A DNA stretch of 64,000 nt, taken from NCBI RefSeq assembly GCF_003992315.1, contig NZ_RQVE01000003.1, positions 124,001 through 188,000 on the forward strand, in the 5' to 3' direction. The DNA is from Veillonella sp. 3891. Lineage in GTDB: Bacteria > Bacillota > Negativicutes > Veillonellales > Veillonellaceae. Below, in pieces: positions 1 to 9,500 of this stretch (the stretch's first letter is position 1; each line of letters opens with the position of its first letter). Below the pieces are notes generated by a model. The model did no database searches. It saw only the letters and a list, made by a program, of their open reading frames with translations, and was not told the origin of the DNA. The position numbers were made by a program, and so were the translations under genes.

Positions 1-485
1 AAGTATAGTATTGAAACTTTGGTAGCAGAAATCGAAGAAGAACACCATCGTTATGTACTTACAAGAGTAAAATTTAATCAAAATAAGCCTGTGATTTATT
101 ACGAAGCTTTAAAAGGTGATGAAAACCTAGAAGGTGTAGATAATGAAAGTATTTTTGGATTTATGGTTGATGCAGGATTGGCAACTATAGTTGATGTAGA
201 AACAAGAGATAAATATTGTGATTTTGTAGAGAAGTGGTATAAAGAAAATACTGAAAAAATATTTATAATGATTTTTTTGCAAAGGAATTTAAAGAAAATG
301 CCATGAAATATCCAAAATTTCAAAGAGAAGATGGAGACTGGATAAACTTTAAAATTCCTAATACAGATTTATCAATTCCTATGATTCAGTCTGGTTTTGG
401 AGACGGACAGTATCCTGTATATTTTGGGTATGATGAAAATGGAAATCTTTGTGATATTGTTTTAGAGTATATACCGATAAATTAA
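1..485 (+). pseudogene. DUF4241-family protein, 5'-truncated by window edge and frameshifted
   Basis: The reading frame is open from base 1 to a premature stop at 304-306. The rest of the protein continues in another frame, ending at 485. Restoring one A in the A-run at 254-259 joins the two parts into one polypeptide whose C-terminal half carries the features I associate with DUF4241: a GLATIVDVETRDKY segment, then GDWINFKIP, then GYPVYFGYDENG-like residues. A single-base deletion therefore looks responsible. DUF4241 proteins are uncharacterised and often sit among small immunity-type genes near polymorphic toxins, which fits the neighbours here. The upstream part lies outside the window. 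A sequencing error in the A-run is an alternative to true decay. Confidence 0.6.
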
Positions 486-501
486 TTTCAAAGGGGGATA
501 T

Positions 502-697
502 ATGAACTATTTATCAAATAAAGAAGATTTTTAAGTCTAATTTAAATTATGAAGCAAATGATATAAATGAATTAAATTTTTACATAATAGAATATAGAAA
601 ATATGAACATAAAAAGAACTTTAAGCATTGTCGAGCTTTCTTTAATAAATCAGAAACTAGTATTTCTTATCTTGAAAAGTATTTAAACGATGAATAA
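502..697 (+). pseudogene. Broken small ORF, unknown function
   Basis: A good Shine-Dalgarno sequence (AAGGGGG, about 490-496) precedes an ATG at 502. That frame stops after ten codons at 532-534. A different frame (from about 521) then stays open to a stop at 695-697 and would give roughly 57 residues rich in Lys, Asn, Tyr and Phe, similar in composition to the flanking genes. The strong ribosome site with an immediate stop suggests a gene broken by a one-base indel near 521-533. I do not recognise the family. By position it belongs to the same immunity-like cluster as its neighbours. Confidence 0.4.
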
Positions 698-768
698 ATT
701 GATATAGAAAATGGATAGATGTAACAAGTGAATTTACTGAATAAATAAAAATTGTAATGAGGTAGAAT

Positions 769-1242
769 ATGGAAAAAATAAAACATGATTTTTTTGGAGA
801 ATTAGATTTAGTAAATGGATTAGACGATGGTATGGGATTTAGTAACGATATTGTTGTATTATGGGAAGAAGAGGTAAATGGAATTAATACAACACTTTGG
901 TATGGTAAACCAGCTAAAATCACAACAGAATTATTAGATAATTTTACGAAGTTTTTACAAAATTTTGTTGAATACAACAAAAAAGCTAGAAAAGTAATAG
1001 GAGAATATCTATTAGAAGATAATACATATATTACATTTCATAAAGAAGAATTAGAGCTTGATTTACCAGAAGATGTAAATGAATTTGTACAATGTATGAA
1101 AGTTACGAATATTGGATTATGGACAGATGGAGAGAATGTAATGATTGTAGATTATATGATTTCTCCAGAAGAAAGTGATGAAATTTTAGCTGTTAAATTT
1201 GATGATAGTCTTGATATTATAGATATTTCTTGGGAAAGTTAA
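769..1242 (+). CDS. DUF2004-like small acidic cytoplasmic protein, possible orphan immunity protein
   Basis: This 157-residue protein has no signal peptide or membrane segment and is strongly acidic. It begins with a KxxFGELDL-type segment typical of DUF2004-like proteins and has a conserved-looking GxWTDGENVMIVDYM stretch near residues 115-130. The start is supported by GAGGT eight bases upstream of the ATG. DUF2004-type proteins are known as small immunity proteins in polymorphic toxin loci. No toxin is visible in the window, so an orphan immunity role is inference from family and neighbours. The family assignment is by eye and moderate. Confidence 0.6.
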   Translation: MEKIKHDFFGELDLVNGLDDGMGFSNDIVVLWEEEVNGINTTLWYGKPAKITTELLDNFTKFLQNFVEYNKKARKVIGEYLLEDNTYITFHKEELELDLPEDVNEFVQCMKVTNIGLWTDGENVMIVDYMISPEESDEILAVKFDDSLDIIDISWES

Positions 1243-1298
1243 AATTAAAGGGTAACTATTAGAATATTTTGTGTAAATGTCAATATAAGAATGTACAA

Positions 1299-1403
1299 TT
1301 ACTCCATCATTTGAATATGATGACGTAATCGGTAGGAATCTTCAGATATACTAATGACGTGAGCATGATGAAGTAGTCGATCAATAATTGCGCTAGCTAC
1401 TTG
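1299..1403 (-). pseudogene. istB: C-terminal relic of an IS21-family IstB ATPase
   Basis: Read on the minus strand, 34 codons ending in TAA encode a peptide with IDRLLHHAHVISI and SYRLRHH. These match the extreme C-terminus typical of the IS21 helper ATPase IstB. The frame is interrupted by TGA at 1404-1406 immediately upstream, and neither the rest of istB nor istA is present. This is a dead fragment of an IS21-type element, consistent with the accessory, decaying nature of the left end of the window. Confidence 0.7.
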
Positions 1404-1447
1404 TCAGGAGAAGAGAAAACGTTAAAACTTTCTGCGAAAAGGAAGTG

Positions 1448-1472
1448 AACTGCTTACAATTTGTAAGCAGTT
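1448..1472. repeat. 25-bp near-perfect palindrome
   Basis: The arms at 1448-1459 and 1461-1472 are exact reverse complements around one central T. The element lies between the istB relic and the SBP gene. It lacks a T-run, so it may be an insertion-element end or a protein-binding site rather than a terminator. Confidence 0.4.
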
Positions 1473-1500
1473 GATAATGAAAACAATAAGATAGCAAATT

Positions 1501-1557
1501 AAAATGCATGCTATACAGTATATAGGTTGCTATATACGTTAGCATGCATTTTATCGT
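1501..1557. terminator. Intrinsic terminator, probably bidirectional
   Basis: A perfect 13-bp inverted repeat (1501-1513 with 1540-1552) begins with AAAA and ends with TTTT, so each strand carries a short T-run. It sits immediately downstream of the minus-strand SBP gene and would end that operon. Confidence 0.75.
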
Positions 1558-2502
1558 TTATAATTGTACTTTCACACCATAAATGATGTTGACTAACTCA
1601 GCCATAGCTTCTGGGGTTTCCAAACCTGGATTCAATAAGAAACATTGGGACGGTAAGAAGATGACTTTATCGTTTTTAACAGCTTGTAATTGGTTCCAAG
1701 CTGGGTTACTAGTCATTTCTTTGGCGAAGGTAGCGTTGATTTCTTCACGCTTACCCATGGTTACCACAAGGATGATGTCAGGGTTATCTACGGTTAATGT
1801 TTCTAAAGAATAGGGAACTGTTTTAGATGTGACATTATCTTTTAAATGCTGATCTATTACGTTGTTGATTCCAAGTTCTTTAACCATAGAAGCAGTGATA
1901 GCTAATGGAGTTTCTGCTGTCACAGATTTACCAGTGGCTCGTAGTACAGCCACTTTTATTGGCTTATCTTTTGGAACGGCAGATTTTACAGTTTCGATTT
2001 TCTTGTTGTATGCTTCGATAACTTGTGTAGCCTTATCTTCTGTATGGAAGATATTTCCTAATAATGTTAGCAATGGAATATTATCATTGATTCCATCATA
2101 ATTAATTAAAATAGAGGGGATGTTATTGCTATCGAGCTGACCTTTAAATTTTTCATGTTGACTAGGTAAACCTAACACTAAATCAGGATGTAAGCCCACT
2201 AGCTGTTCCATATTAGGATTAGCAGTATGACCTACACTAGGTAGTGCTTCGATATCAGCAGGAAGTTTGTCATTGCTTTCTACACGGGCGATGGCCTTGC
2301 CACCAACAGCGTAAATCATTTTAGAGATGGAATTAGATAATGCTACCACCTTGGACGGATTAGCGGGAATTGTGTAGGACTGATCTTGGTAGGATACAGT
2401 ACGAGTGGTTTCTGTTGAAGTAGTGGTTGTCTTGCCGCAACCTCCAAAAAGAAGAGCAGTAGATACCAGGACAGCACTACAAATTTTCATATATGTGTTC
2501 AT
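1558..2502 (-). CDS. Periplasmic-binding lipoprotein of a metal/heme/corrinoid ABC importer (BtuF/FepB-type)
   Basis: This 314-residue lipoprotein has a lipobox ending FGGC (lipidated Cys22), a Thr-rich linker, and a Peripla_BP_2 (TroA-like) fold from about residue 40 to the end. VVALSNSISKMIYAVGG and HPDLVLG are typical of siderophore, heme and vitamin B12 binding proteins. It would tether to the outer face of the inner membrane and pass ligand to a BtuC/FecD-type permease. No permease or ATPase gene is in the window. It lies 74 bp downstream of the exported CbiK-like gene and probably shares its promoter, which points to a tetrapyrrole or cobalt/iron ligand. The exact ligand cannot be read from sequence. 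Confidence 0.85.
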   Translation of the reverse strand: MNTYMKICSAVLVSTALLFGGCGKTTTTSTETTRTVSYQDQSYTIPANPSKVVALSNSISKMIYAVGGKAIARVESNDKLPADIEALPSVGHTANPNMEQLVGLHPDLVLGLPSQHEKFKGQLDSNNIPSILINYDGINDNIPLLTLLGNIFHTEDKATQVIEAYNKKIETVKSAVPKDKPIKVAVLRATGKSVTAETPLAITASMVKELGINNVIDQHLKDNVTSKTVPYSLETLTVDNPDIILVVTMGKREEINATFAKEMTSNPAWNQLQAVKNDKVIFLPSQCFLLNPGLETPEAMAELVNIIYGVKVQL

Positions 2503-2521
2503 TGTTCTTTTCTTTCAAATA

Positions 2522-2544
2522 AGGGGATACGATACGTATCCCCT
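2522..2544. repeat. Intergenic hairpin between cbiK-like gene and SBP gene
   Basis: A perfect 10-bp stem (2522-2531 with 2535-2544) has a 3-base loop. It lies between the two minus-strand genes without a clear T-run, so mRNA stabilisation or partial attenuation is more likely than full termination. Confidence 0.5.
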
Positions 2545-2576
2545 ATTGTTATTACTACTATAATGTTGTTATATGA

Positions 2577-3572
2577 TTATTTTACTAATGCATCATATGC
2601 TTCGGAAGCACGTTCTGCAAAGATATCACGGATTTTTTGGTTTTCACCAGCACCATGGATGTAAGTATCTACAGTGAAACCTTCTCTCATAAGGATATTT
2701 TTATGAGAATCAGGTTCGTCACCAGCCATGTCGTTGTTTGCATGGTCACCAGCCACCATCATTAATGGCATTAATGTAACATGTTTGATACCTTTCTCTT
2801 TCAATTGAGGGATTACTGTTTCAAGGTTTGGCCATCCTTCTACTGTGTATAAATAAGTGTTTTTGAATCCCATGGAATCGATACGATCTTGGATAACTGC
2901 GTAATAAGCATTGGATGGATCAGGAGTACCGTGCGCCATGATCAATACAGCAGAATCTTTCTTTTGAATCATTGGGAATTGGGAAGAGTATGCTTTTAAC
3001 GTTTGTTCAATATCATCGCGTTGCTCTTCTTGTCCCATCCAGTACATTAAAGGTAAACCTAATGTCATTTTTTTGAAGTCTTGTTTATGATGGTTAAATA
3101 CAGCGCCAGCATAGTTATATTCCATACCAGGAATCATGTTTAATGTTGTCAACGCCACACGAGTATAACCATCAGCTTTTAATTGGTCTAGTGCTTCTTC
3201 TGGAGTTGGATATGTAATACCTTCTTTAGCTTTAATGCGATCAATAATGATATGGGATGTGAAAGCAGTTACTACTTTTACATTTGGATGCTGTGCTTTG
3301 ATTTCATTAATTGTTGCGTCAATTGTTTTAGCCCGAGTATCTTTGAAAGTAGTGCCAAAGGACATAACTACGATAGCATCTTTATTCATTGCGTCTTTCA
3401 TCATTGGGTTTTCATATGTGCGAACACCAATGGAAGCTGCTTCCTGTAATGCTGGAGTTGCATCTTTTACTTCAGAGTTTAACATGTACGCCGCATCAGT
3501 GGATTGAGAAACGCCGAAAGCTGCAGTTACTGCTAAGGCTGCAATCATAGCGCTTTTTGAAAAGAATTTCAT
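2577..3572 (-). CDS. cbiK: Exported CbiK-type sirohydrochlorin cobaltochelatase-like protein
   Basis: The protein has 331 residues from the ATG at 3570-3572. That start is chosen because a GGAG ribosome site lies just upstream and an N-terminal signal peptide follows directly (MKFFSKSAMIAALAVTAAFG, cleavage near residues 25-27). The mature part has the class II chelatase fold: VVMSFGTTFKDTR near the N-terminus, and metal-site histidines His214 (AHGT) and His277 (GDHANND), spaced as in known CbiK. Typical CbiK is cytoplasmic and inserts cobalt into sirohydrochlorin. An exported version resembles the periplasmic CbiK of Desulfovibrio, proposed to act on heme or metal transport. Pairing with a binding lipoprotein suggests periplasmic tetrapyrrole or metal handling rather than B12 synthesis. 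Confidence 0.85.
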   Translation of the reverse strand: MKFFSKSAMIAALAVTAAFGVSQSTDAAYMLNSEVKDATPALQEAASIGVRTYENPMMKDAMNKDAIVVMSFGTTFKDTRAKTIDATINEIKAQHPNVKVVTAFTSHIIIDRIKAKEGITYPTPEEALDQLKADGYTRVALTTLNMIPGMEYNYAGAVFNHHKQDFKKMTLGLPLMYWMGQEEQRDDIEQTLKAYSSQFPMIQKKDSAVLIMAHGTPDPSNAYYAVIQDRIDSMGFKNTYLYTVEGWPNLETVIPQLKEKGIKHVTLMPLMMVAGDHANNDMAGDEPDSHKNILMREGFTVDTYIHGAGENQKIRDIFAERASEAYDALVK

Positions 3573-3647
3573 AATGAATCTCCTTACTATAAAATAGAAT
3601 ATACCCAAAAGCATGAATACTTACTGCCCTATTCATACTTATTTATA

Positions 3648-3676
3648 ATTATATTCCTATCTGTGATAAGTGTCAA
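3648..3676 (-). promoter_or_regulatory. Promoter of the cbiK-SBP operon
   Basis: On the minus strand a TTGACA (3671-3676) and a TATAAT (3648-3653) are separated by exactly 17 bp, a full sigma-70/SigA consensus. Transcription would start near 3641, leaving a ~68-nt leader that contains a hairpin with TATGAATA/TATTCAT arms. No cobalamin riboswitch signature is seen in the leader. Confidence 0.8.
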
Positions 3677-3787
3677 TGAATTATGGATATGTAATAATGA
3701 AAGTTAGCTATAATGATATGGTCTGATTGTGCTGACATAATCAAAATAAGCTAGTTAATACGTTTGTACTAAGTTAGATGAATTAAA

Positions 3788-3816
3788 TTGACAATAAAAA
3801 TGAGATATGCTATCCT
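3788..3816 (+). promoter_or_regulatory. Promoter of the YadA-like adhesin gene
   Basis: TTGACA at 3788-3793 and TATCCT at 3811-3816 are 17 bp apart on the plus strand, upstream of the adhesin start at 3890. The Shine-Dalgarno region is AGGTAGAGG. Confidence 0.7.
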
Positions 3817-3889
3817 AGAGCGGTTGTAAAAAATTAGTATTATGATAATAGAAATAATGAGCAGTTATTATAAAAGGTAGAGGTTAGTA

Positions 3890-6208
3890 ATGAAACTTGA
3901 AAAACATCAGTCTAAGTTGGCAGTTTTTACTCTTGTGTTAGGTACAATGTCCGCACCAATAATGGCGGAAGATTCAGCTATTGTTGTAGGTGGTAGCAAT
4001 GCCAGCGCAACTGGTCATGTAGCGTTGGCTGTTGGGGCGAATGCCAATGCAACAGGTAACCAAGGAGTTGCTATAGGCGCTAATTCCACAGCTAGTGGTA
4101 GTAATGCGACGGCCCTTGGGCTAAATGCAACGGCAACACATACAGATGCAATGGCCATTGGTACAAAAGCAAAAGCAACGAATGTGAACACTACTGTAGT
4201 AGGTGCGTATGCTGTATCTAGTGGAGATTATGGGGTGGCAGTGGGAGCCGATTCTTATGCGACAGGTAATCGTGCTATTTCTATTGGTGTAGCCATCAAT
4301 GAGACGGCCAATAAACGATTTGGTGCTACCGGTGATCGTTCTATCAGTATTGGTAATGAAACATTGGCTTCTGGTACGCATACAACAGCTATAGGAGATA
4401 GTGCTACAGCTACTAGTAATCGATCGTCTTCCTATGGGGCATTTGCGAATGCAACGGGTATTCAATCGACGGCCGTTGGTCATGCATCGAATGCCGCCGG
4501 TGATTTTAGTGCTGCCTTTGGAGATGCATCTAAAGCAAGTGGCTCAACTTCAGTGGCTGTTGGCTATGGTGCAAAAGCACAAGATGCTGAAACGATTGCA
4601 ATCGGTTCTGGAGCGAAAACGAATGATAAAAATGCACGTGGATCTATAGCCATTGGTCGAAGTGCAAATGCACAAGCAGGATTATCTGTTGCGATCGGTG
4701 CTGATGCTAAAACAGAATTAAAAAGTCCCATTAACATCCCAGACTTTTATGGTGCCACAGCCATCGGTACGGGAGCTAGTACAGGTGGTATTGGATCCAT
4801 TGCCATCGGTAATCAAAGTAGAGCGAATACAGACATTGTGGGAGGAATTGTAAACTCTTACTCCACTGCAGTAGGTACTTCAAGTATTTCTCAGGGAACG
4901 TATTCTTCTGCATTAGGTACACATTCCCAAGCGCTAGGCCATTATTCTATTTCCATTGGTATGCAAAAAGATAGAAAAGAGGGTAACTCAGGAGCACGAG
5001 GCTATGGTTCAGCCGCAATAGGTTTGTATGCCGCGGCAAATGGGATACAAAGTATTGCATTAGGGCAAGAAAGTAAAGCAGACAAGAATCGAAGCATTGC
5101 AATCGGTTTGAATACAACAACAGATGGGGTTGACTCCATCGCTATGGGGTCTAAATCATCGTCTCATGCTGCCAAAGGTGTGTCATTAGGTTCTGGTGCG
5201 ACTAGTACCATTGATTCTTCCGTTGCACTAGGTGCATTATCCTCTACATCGGGTCAAGCTTTCACAGTGGGCTATGATCCAACTACAAAAGCGGCTATGG
5301 ATATGAGTACCATTGTGAAAGATGTAGCTGCTTATGAGGCACAAAAAGCAATTATTAAAGAGGCGAATGAGACAATCGACAAGTCTAATGTCGTACTTCG
5401 TACAGCTGAATATGATCGTATCTATGGTGCTACTACTGAGATTCGTAATGCGGCAGATATTGTAACTGCTGAGCATCGAGGAAAGATTATTGACGCCGAA
5501 GCGAAAAAGTCGGAGGCTATGCAGGCGATTAAAACTAATTTCCAAGGTGCCTCTGCATGGGAAAGTTCATTAGGTGGTGTATCCGTTGGTAACGCAGAAT
5601 TAGGATTAACTCGACAAATTAATAATGTAGCAGCAGGCACATTAGATACAGATGCTGTTAATGTGGCTCAACTGAAACGAGTGCTGAATACAAGTATTAA
5701 TAACACTATGGGTGACATTATGAACCAAACCAACACATTGGTGAATGGGGTTCGTCAAGATGTACAGGCACTTCGTAGTGAAAGTCGTGAAGGGGATGCC
5801 ATGAATGCAGCTTTAGCAGCATTAAAGCCAGTGGCGTATAAATCGACAGAGCCTACACAAATTATGGCGGGTGTGGGACACAACTCTGGTAAAACAGGGT
5901 TTGCTTTAGGTGTAGCCCATTATACAGACGAAGGAACCATGTTTAATGCAGGTGTTGCCCTTGCTGGAAAGCAACGCTCCTATAATGGTGGTGTTACATT
6001 TAGAATTGGACATGGCAGTGATGATGTGCCACAATATGCACCGCCAGCAACAGTGCAAGTACTTTCAGAAGAATTAGTAATGGTAAAATCTAACAATGAG
6101 CTACAAGAGCGCCGTATGCAAGAGCAAGAGGCAAAGCTAAATCGTTTATTAGAACAAAATGATCGATTGCAACAAGAAGTAGCAGCATTAAAATCTTTGT
6201 TAAAATAA
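3890..6208 (+). CDS. YadA-like trimeric autotransporter adhesin with C-terminal coiled-coil tail
   Basis: The 772-residue protein has a signal peptide (cleavage after about Ala26). A long YadA head follows to about residue 460, built of ~14-residue repeats with AIG and ATG turns (left-handed beta-roll). A neck and coiled-coil stalk come next (~470-560), then a second neck with VGNAELGLTRQINNVAAG and DAVNVAQL (~575-610). The YadA membrane anchor (~640-709) has MAGVGHNSGKTGFALG and ends in VTFRIG. It forms a trimer that exports its own passenger and binds host or bacterial surfaces. Unusually, about 63 residues follow the anchor: a Pro-rich spacer and a Glu/Gln/Leu-rich coiled coil, whereas the anchor strand normally ends the protein. 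Confidence 0.93.
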   Translation: MKLEKHQSKLAVFTLVLGTMSAPIMAEDSAIVVGGSNASATGHVALAVGANANATGNQGVAIGANSTASGSNATALGLNATATHTDAMAIGTKAKATNVNTTVVGAYAVSSGDYGVAVGADSYATGNRAISIGVAINETANKRFGATGDRSISIGNETLASGTHTTAIGDSATATSNRSSSYGAFANATGIQSTAVGHASNAAGDFSAAFGDASKASGSTSVAVGYGAKAQDAETIAIGSGAKTNDKNARGSIAIGRSANAQAGLSVAIGADAKTELKSPINIPDFYGATAIGTGASTGGIGSIAIGNQSRANTDIVGGIVNSYSTAVGTSSISQGTYSSALGTHSQALGHYSISIGMQKDRKEGNSGARGYGSAAIGLYAAANGIQSIALGQESKADKNRSIAIGLNTTTDGVDSIAMGSKSSSHAAKGVSLGSGATSTIDSSVALGALSSTSGQAFTVGYDPTTKAAMDMSTIVKDVAAYEAQKAIIKEANETIDKSNVVLRTAEYDRIYGATTEIRNAADIVTAEHRGKIIDAEAKKSEAMQAIKTNFQGASAWESSLGGVSVGNAELGLTRQINNVAAGTLDTDAVNVAQLKRVLNTSINNTMGDIMNQTNTLVNGVRQDVQALRSESREGDAMNAALAALKPVAYKSTEPTQIMAGVGHNSGKTGFALGVAHYTDEGTMFNAGVALAGKQRSYNGGVTFRIGHGSDDVPQYAPPATVQVLSEELVMVKSNNELQERRMQEQEAKLNRLLEQNDRLQQEVAALKSLLK

Positions 6209-6237
6209 TAGAATAATAATGGTAGTTATACTACCGC

Positions 6238-6275
6238 AAAGGCTATAGACTGATAGTATCAGCTATAGCCTTTTT
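6238..6275 (+). terminator. Intrinsic terminator of the adhesin gene
   Basis: GGCTATAG and CTATAGCC form the stem (6241-6248 with 6263-6270), followed by five Ts. Confidence 0.85.
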
Positions 6276-6451
6276 GTGTCGGTTAAAGTAGAAGTTAAAT
6301 TTTGGGGATTACAAATTAAGATGACAGTAGTGAATACATATAGAATAATGAATAGTGATGAATATCACATAATTTACAGTTCGTAAATCAAATGGAGCAT
6401 TTGAAAACCATATGGAGTAGAGATGATTCATATTTAGTTGTACAATATAAA

Positions 6452-6466
6452 TGATTAACATTATCA
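6452..6466 (+). promoter_or_regulatory. Fur-box-like operator upstream of receptor 1
   Basis: TGATTAACATTATCA matches the 7-1-7 Fur consensus TGATAATCATTATCA at 13 of 15 positions. It lies 37 bp upstream of the chosen start at 6503, where iron-dependent Fur repression of a TonB-dependent receptor would be expected. Confidence 0.6.
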
Positions 6467-6502
6467 TATATATTTGTGTTTATAGGAAGATGGTGGAGTG
6501 CT

Positions 6503-9500
6503 ATGCATTATACTAAACCGTATCAGAAACGTATACTTACTGGTGCAGTCATGAGTTGGATGGCTTGTTCTTCGTATCTACTAGGTGGATTAGCACCTGT
6601 ACAGGCAGAAGGATCTGTATTTGTTACAGCAGATCGTGCACAAGAAGAAGCAAAATATAACTCTCAACAAGTGCAAATCATTACTAAAAAAGATATTGAA
6701 CAAAAGCAGGCTAAATCTGTGGAAGATATCGTATTTACACAAGCTGGTGTAAGTCGTACAGTGGACAGCATGGGTCGTGTGGGTGTCTCCATTCGTGGTG
6801 CCGAACCTCGTCATACATTGATTCTAGTAGATGGGCAGCCGGTTATGGGTGAATTTGCAAAATACCAAGGTCAAGGCGATGAATTGCAACGGCTAGGTAC
6901 AGAAAATGTAGAACGCATAGAAATTATCCAAGGCGCAGCGAGTGCAAAATATGGATCTGATGCCATTGGTGGTGTAATCAATGTCATCACGAATAAACCA
7001 AATAAAAATGCGAATATCCGCATCAATGGTGAAAGTATTCGTTCTCGTGGCGATCAAGGTTTGTTCCCATATAGTAACTTCTTTATGCGTGCTGACTCAG
7101 GCCAACAAGGTAAATTACGTGTCAATATTCACGGTAGTAAACGTGATATCGTTCCTGTATATGCTGCAAGAGAAAGAAAAGAAGTACCATTTGGTAATGC
7201 TACTGTCAACGAACAATTCCCTAAAAACTCTCTACGGTATTACGGTACAAACTCAAATTTAGGATTATCTGCGATTTATGATGTGAACCAAAATAATTCG
7301 TTTACATTCACAACAGACCGGTATAACGAAGATTTAGAACGCTTCGTAAAACGTACTAATTCAGAAGATGAACCACAAGTTCATTACAAACGTGATTTAG
7401 ATAGAAATAAAAGTAACCTTTCCTATGCAGGACAAGATGAAAAAAGTAATTGGAAGGTTGAATTAAACTATACTCGTACGAAAGAAGATGATGTCACATT
7501 AACTAGTGAGTATGGTCGCAGCAATTATGAAGGTAAAAACACATTGAACTATGTAGACAATGTGGATCATAAACAATGGAGCTTTAATGTCACTGGAGAT
7601 ACGCAAGCCAATGAGAATCACTTACTTTCTTATGGTTTTGGGTACACAACTGAAAGCGGTGAAGGTAGCCGTCTAAAAAGTGCTCCTCATACATGGGTAC
7701 GCAATATCGATCCATGGGATTATGATAAGAGTTTAGCTGTTAAACACGGTAAACCAGATAGTACAATTTATCGCCATTCTTTCAAAGAAAATGAAGAAGG
7801 CGTATTACGTTGGGATAAAGAAAAAGAGTGGTATGGTTATGATCATACAGATAAAACAAGTATACCAGAATTTACCTATGAAGATTTCAAAAACTATCTT
7901 GACCCAGAAGCAGGATTAGACCCAGCGGCATTCCATGGACTTGTGTATAACTCTGGATATACGCCAAACAATATGGAGTCTCGTAACCCAGAAGCATTGA
8001 AACGATTCAAGGCATTCAATGACAAATTGAATGAGATTCCATACAATAAAGAATTGATTGCTAAATATGGTCCTGGACATCAAGGCACTGAAACGATTGA
8101 TGGTGTAAAGCCGCCAGTTATTAATAAAGATTATTTAGCTCTATTCTATTACATGGAAGATCCATCTTTTAAAATTGTTCGACCTCAATTTAATGGCGGT
8201 CATTTCAAAGATGAATACAATAAACGTATTAACCAACAAACGATGGGTAGTGCAAGATTACGGAAACAACATTTCTTCTTGCAAGATACATGGCAAATCA
8301 ATAAGGACACTCTATTACAACCAATTGTGCGGTTAGATCATAGTGATTTATTTGGTTCTCATATGACTTTCAATATGGGGGTTACTCACAATGTAGGTGG
8401 CAATGCACATCGTCGCTTGAAAGCCAATGTGGGCACTAGTTATACAGAGCCAGGTATGGGTGAATTATACTATAACTGGGAAATGTTCGGTCCAACTGTA
8501 ACAAATGTGGCACCTTTATCTGGTGGTCGTGCTCGATTAGGTTGGTATTGGATTGGTAACCCTACATTGAAACCTGAAACGTCAAAAAATATAGATATTT
8601 CCTTTGAAGGAGAAAATAAAAATACCTATATGAAATTGACGGCTTTCCGCAATCAAATTCGTAACTATATGACCATTGCTAATACTGGACATTTAATGGA
8701 TTTCTATCCATATCTTGATGAAAGTACTTATTTTGGTGCTACAAAATATGCTCATGCACCAGATATGCTCTATACATTCCGCAATATCGGAAAAGCGCGT
8801 GTCAATGGTGTTGAACTAGAAGTGAAACAACGATTGAACGACCATGCCAAATTAAAAGTAGGCTATACCTATTTAGATGCCGTAAATAAAACTAATCCAG
8901 ATATGCCGAAACGCTTGTTGGATAAACCAATGCATAAACTAGATTTAGGATTGGAATTAGAAGATAAGGTTAGTGGCTGGAGTGGCAATATTTGGACGGA
9001 TTACTATTATGGTATGCTTGATAGTAACTCCGTTGCTGGTGGTGGTAACTATATTACCTCACAAGTGGATCCAAAAAATAATGATAAGTCTATTATCACG
9101 TACGAGTTCAATACGAAAAAAACAGCGGATATGTACAAGAAGAAAACCTATGGTATTTGGAATATGATTGTACAGAAAAAAATCGATAAAGATTCCCTTG
9201 TGTACTTTGGTATGAACAACCTATTCAATCATCGTGATGATGATCGTGCTCTACAAGGACGTCAGTTCCGATTTGGTATGAACTTAAAATTTGGCTCCGA
9301 TGGTTCTAGTACTTCTAAACATACTGATGCTAAGGCTTTAGCAATGAATGGAACAACTCCTATCACGGGGCAAGCTGTATCGAAAACTCAAGAAGCTCTA
9401 ACGCCGTCAGTATTAGAATCTCAATTTGACCAACATCGAGAAAAAGGTGTTACTGTAGTGGGAGATATCCGCTTTGGTGGTGATAGTCATTTAGGTAGTG

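Noticed and set aside
657-980. 107-codon minus-strand ORF at the left end
   Set aside because: Overlaps the DUF2004-like gene, which has a good ribosome site and protein-like sequence.
3573-3889. Cobalamin riboswitch between cbiK and the adhesin
   Set aside because: I looked for the B12-box (GCCACTG) and related stems and found none; the cbiK leader is only ~68 nt.
3980-5280. CRISPR-like or tandem DNA repeat in the adhesin gene
   Set aside because: The periodicity is at protein level (YadA head repeats of ~14 residues); DNA units vary and there are no spacers.
6476-6502. Upstream GTG start for receptor 1
   Set aside because: No Shine-Dalgarno sequence, and it would add nine residues before a good signal peptide that already starts at the ATG at 6503.
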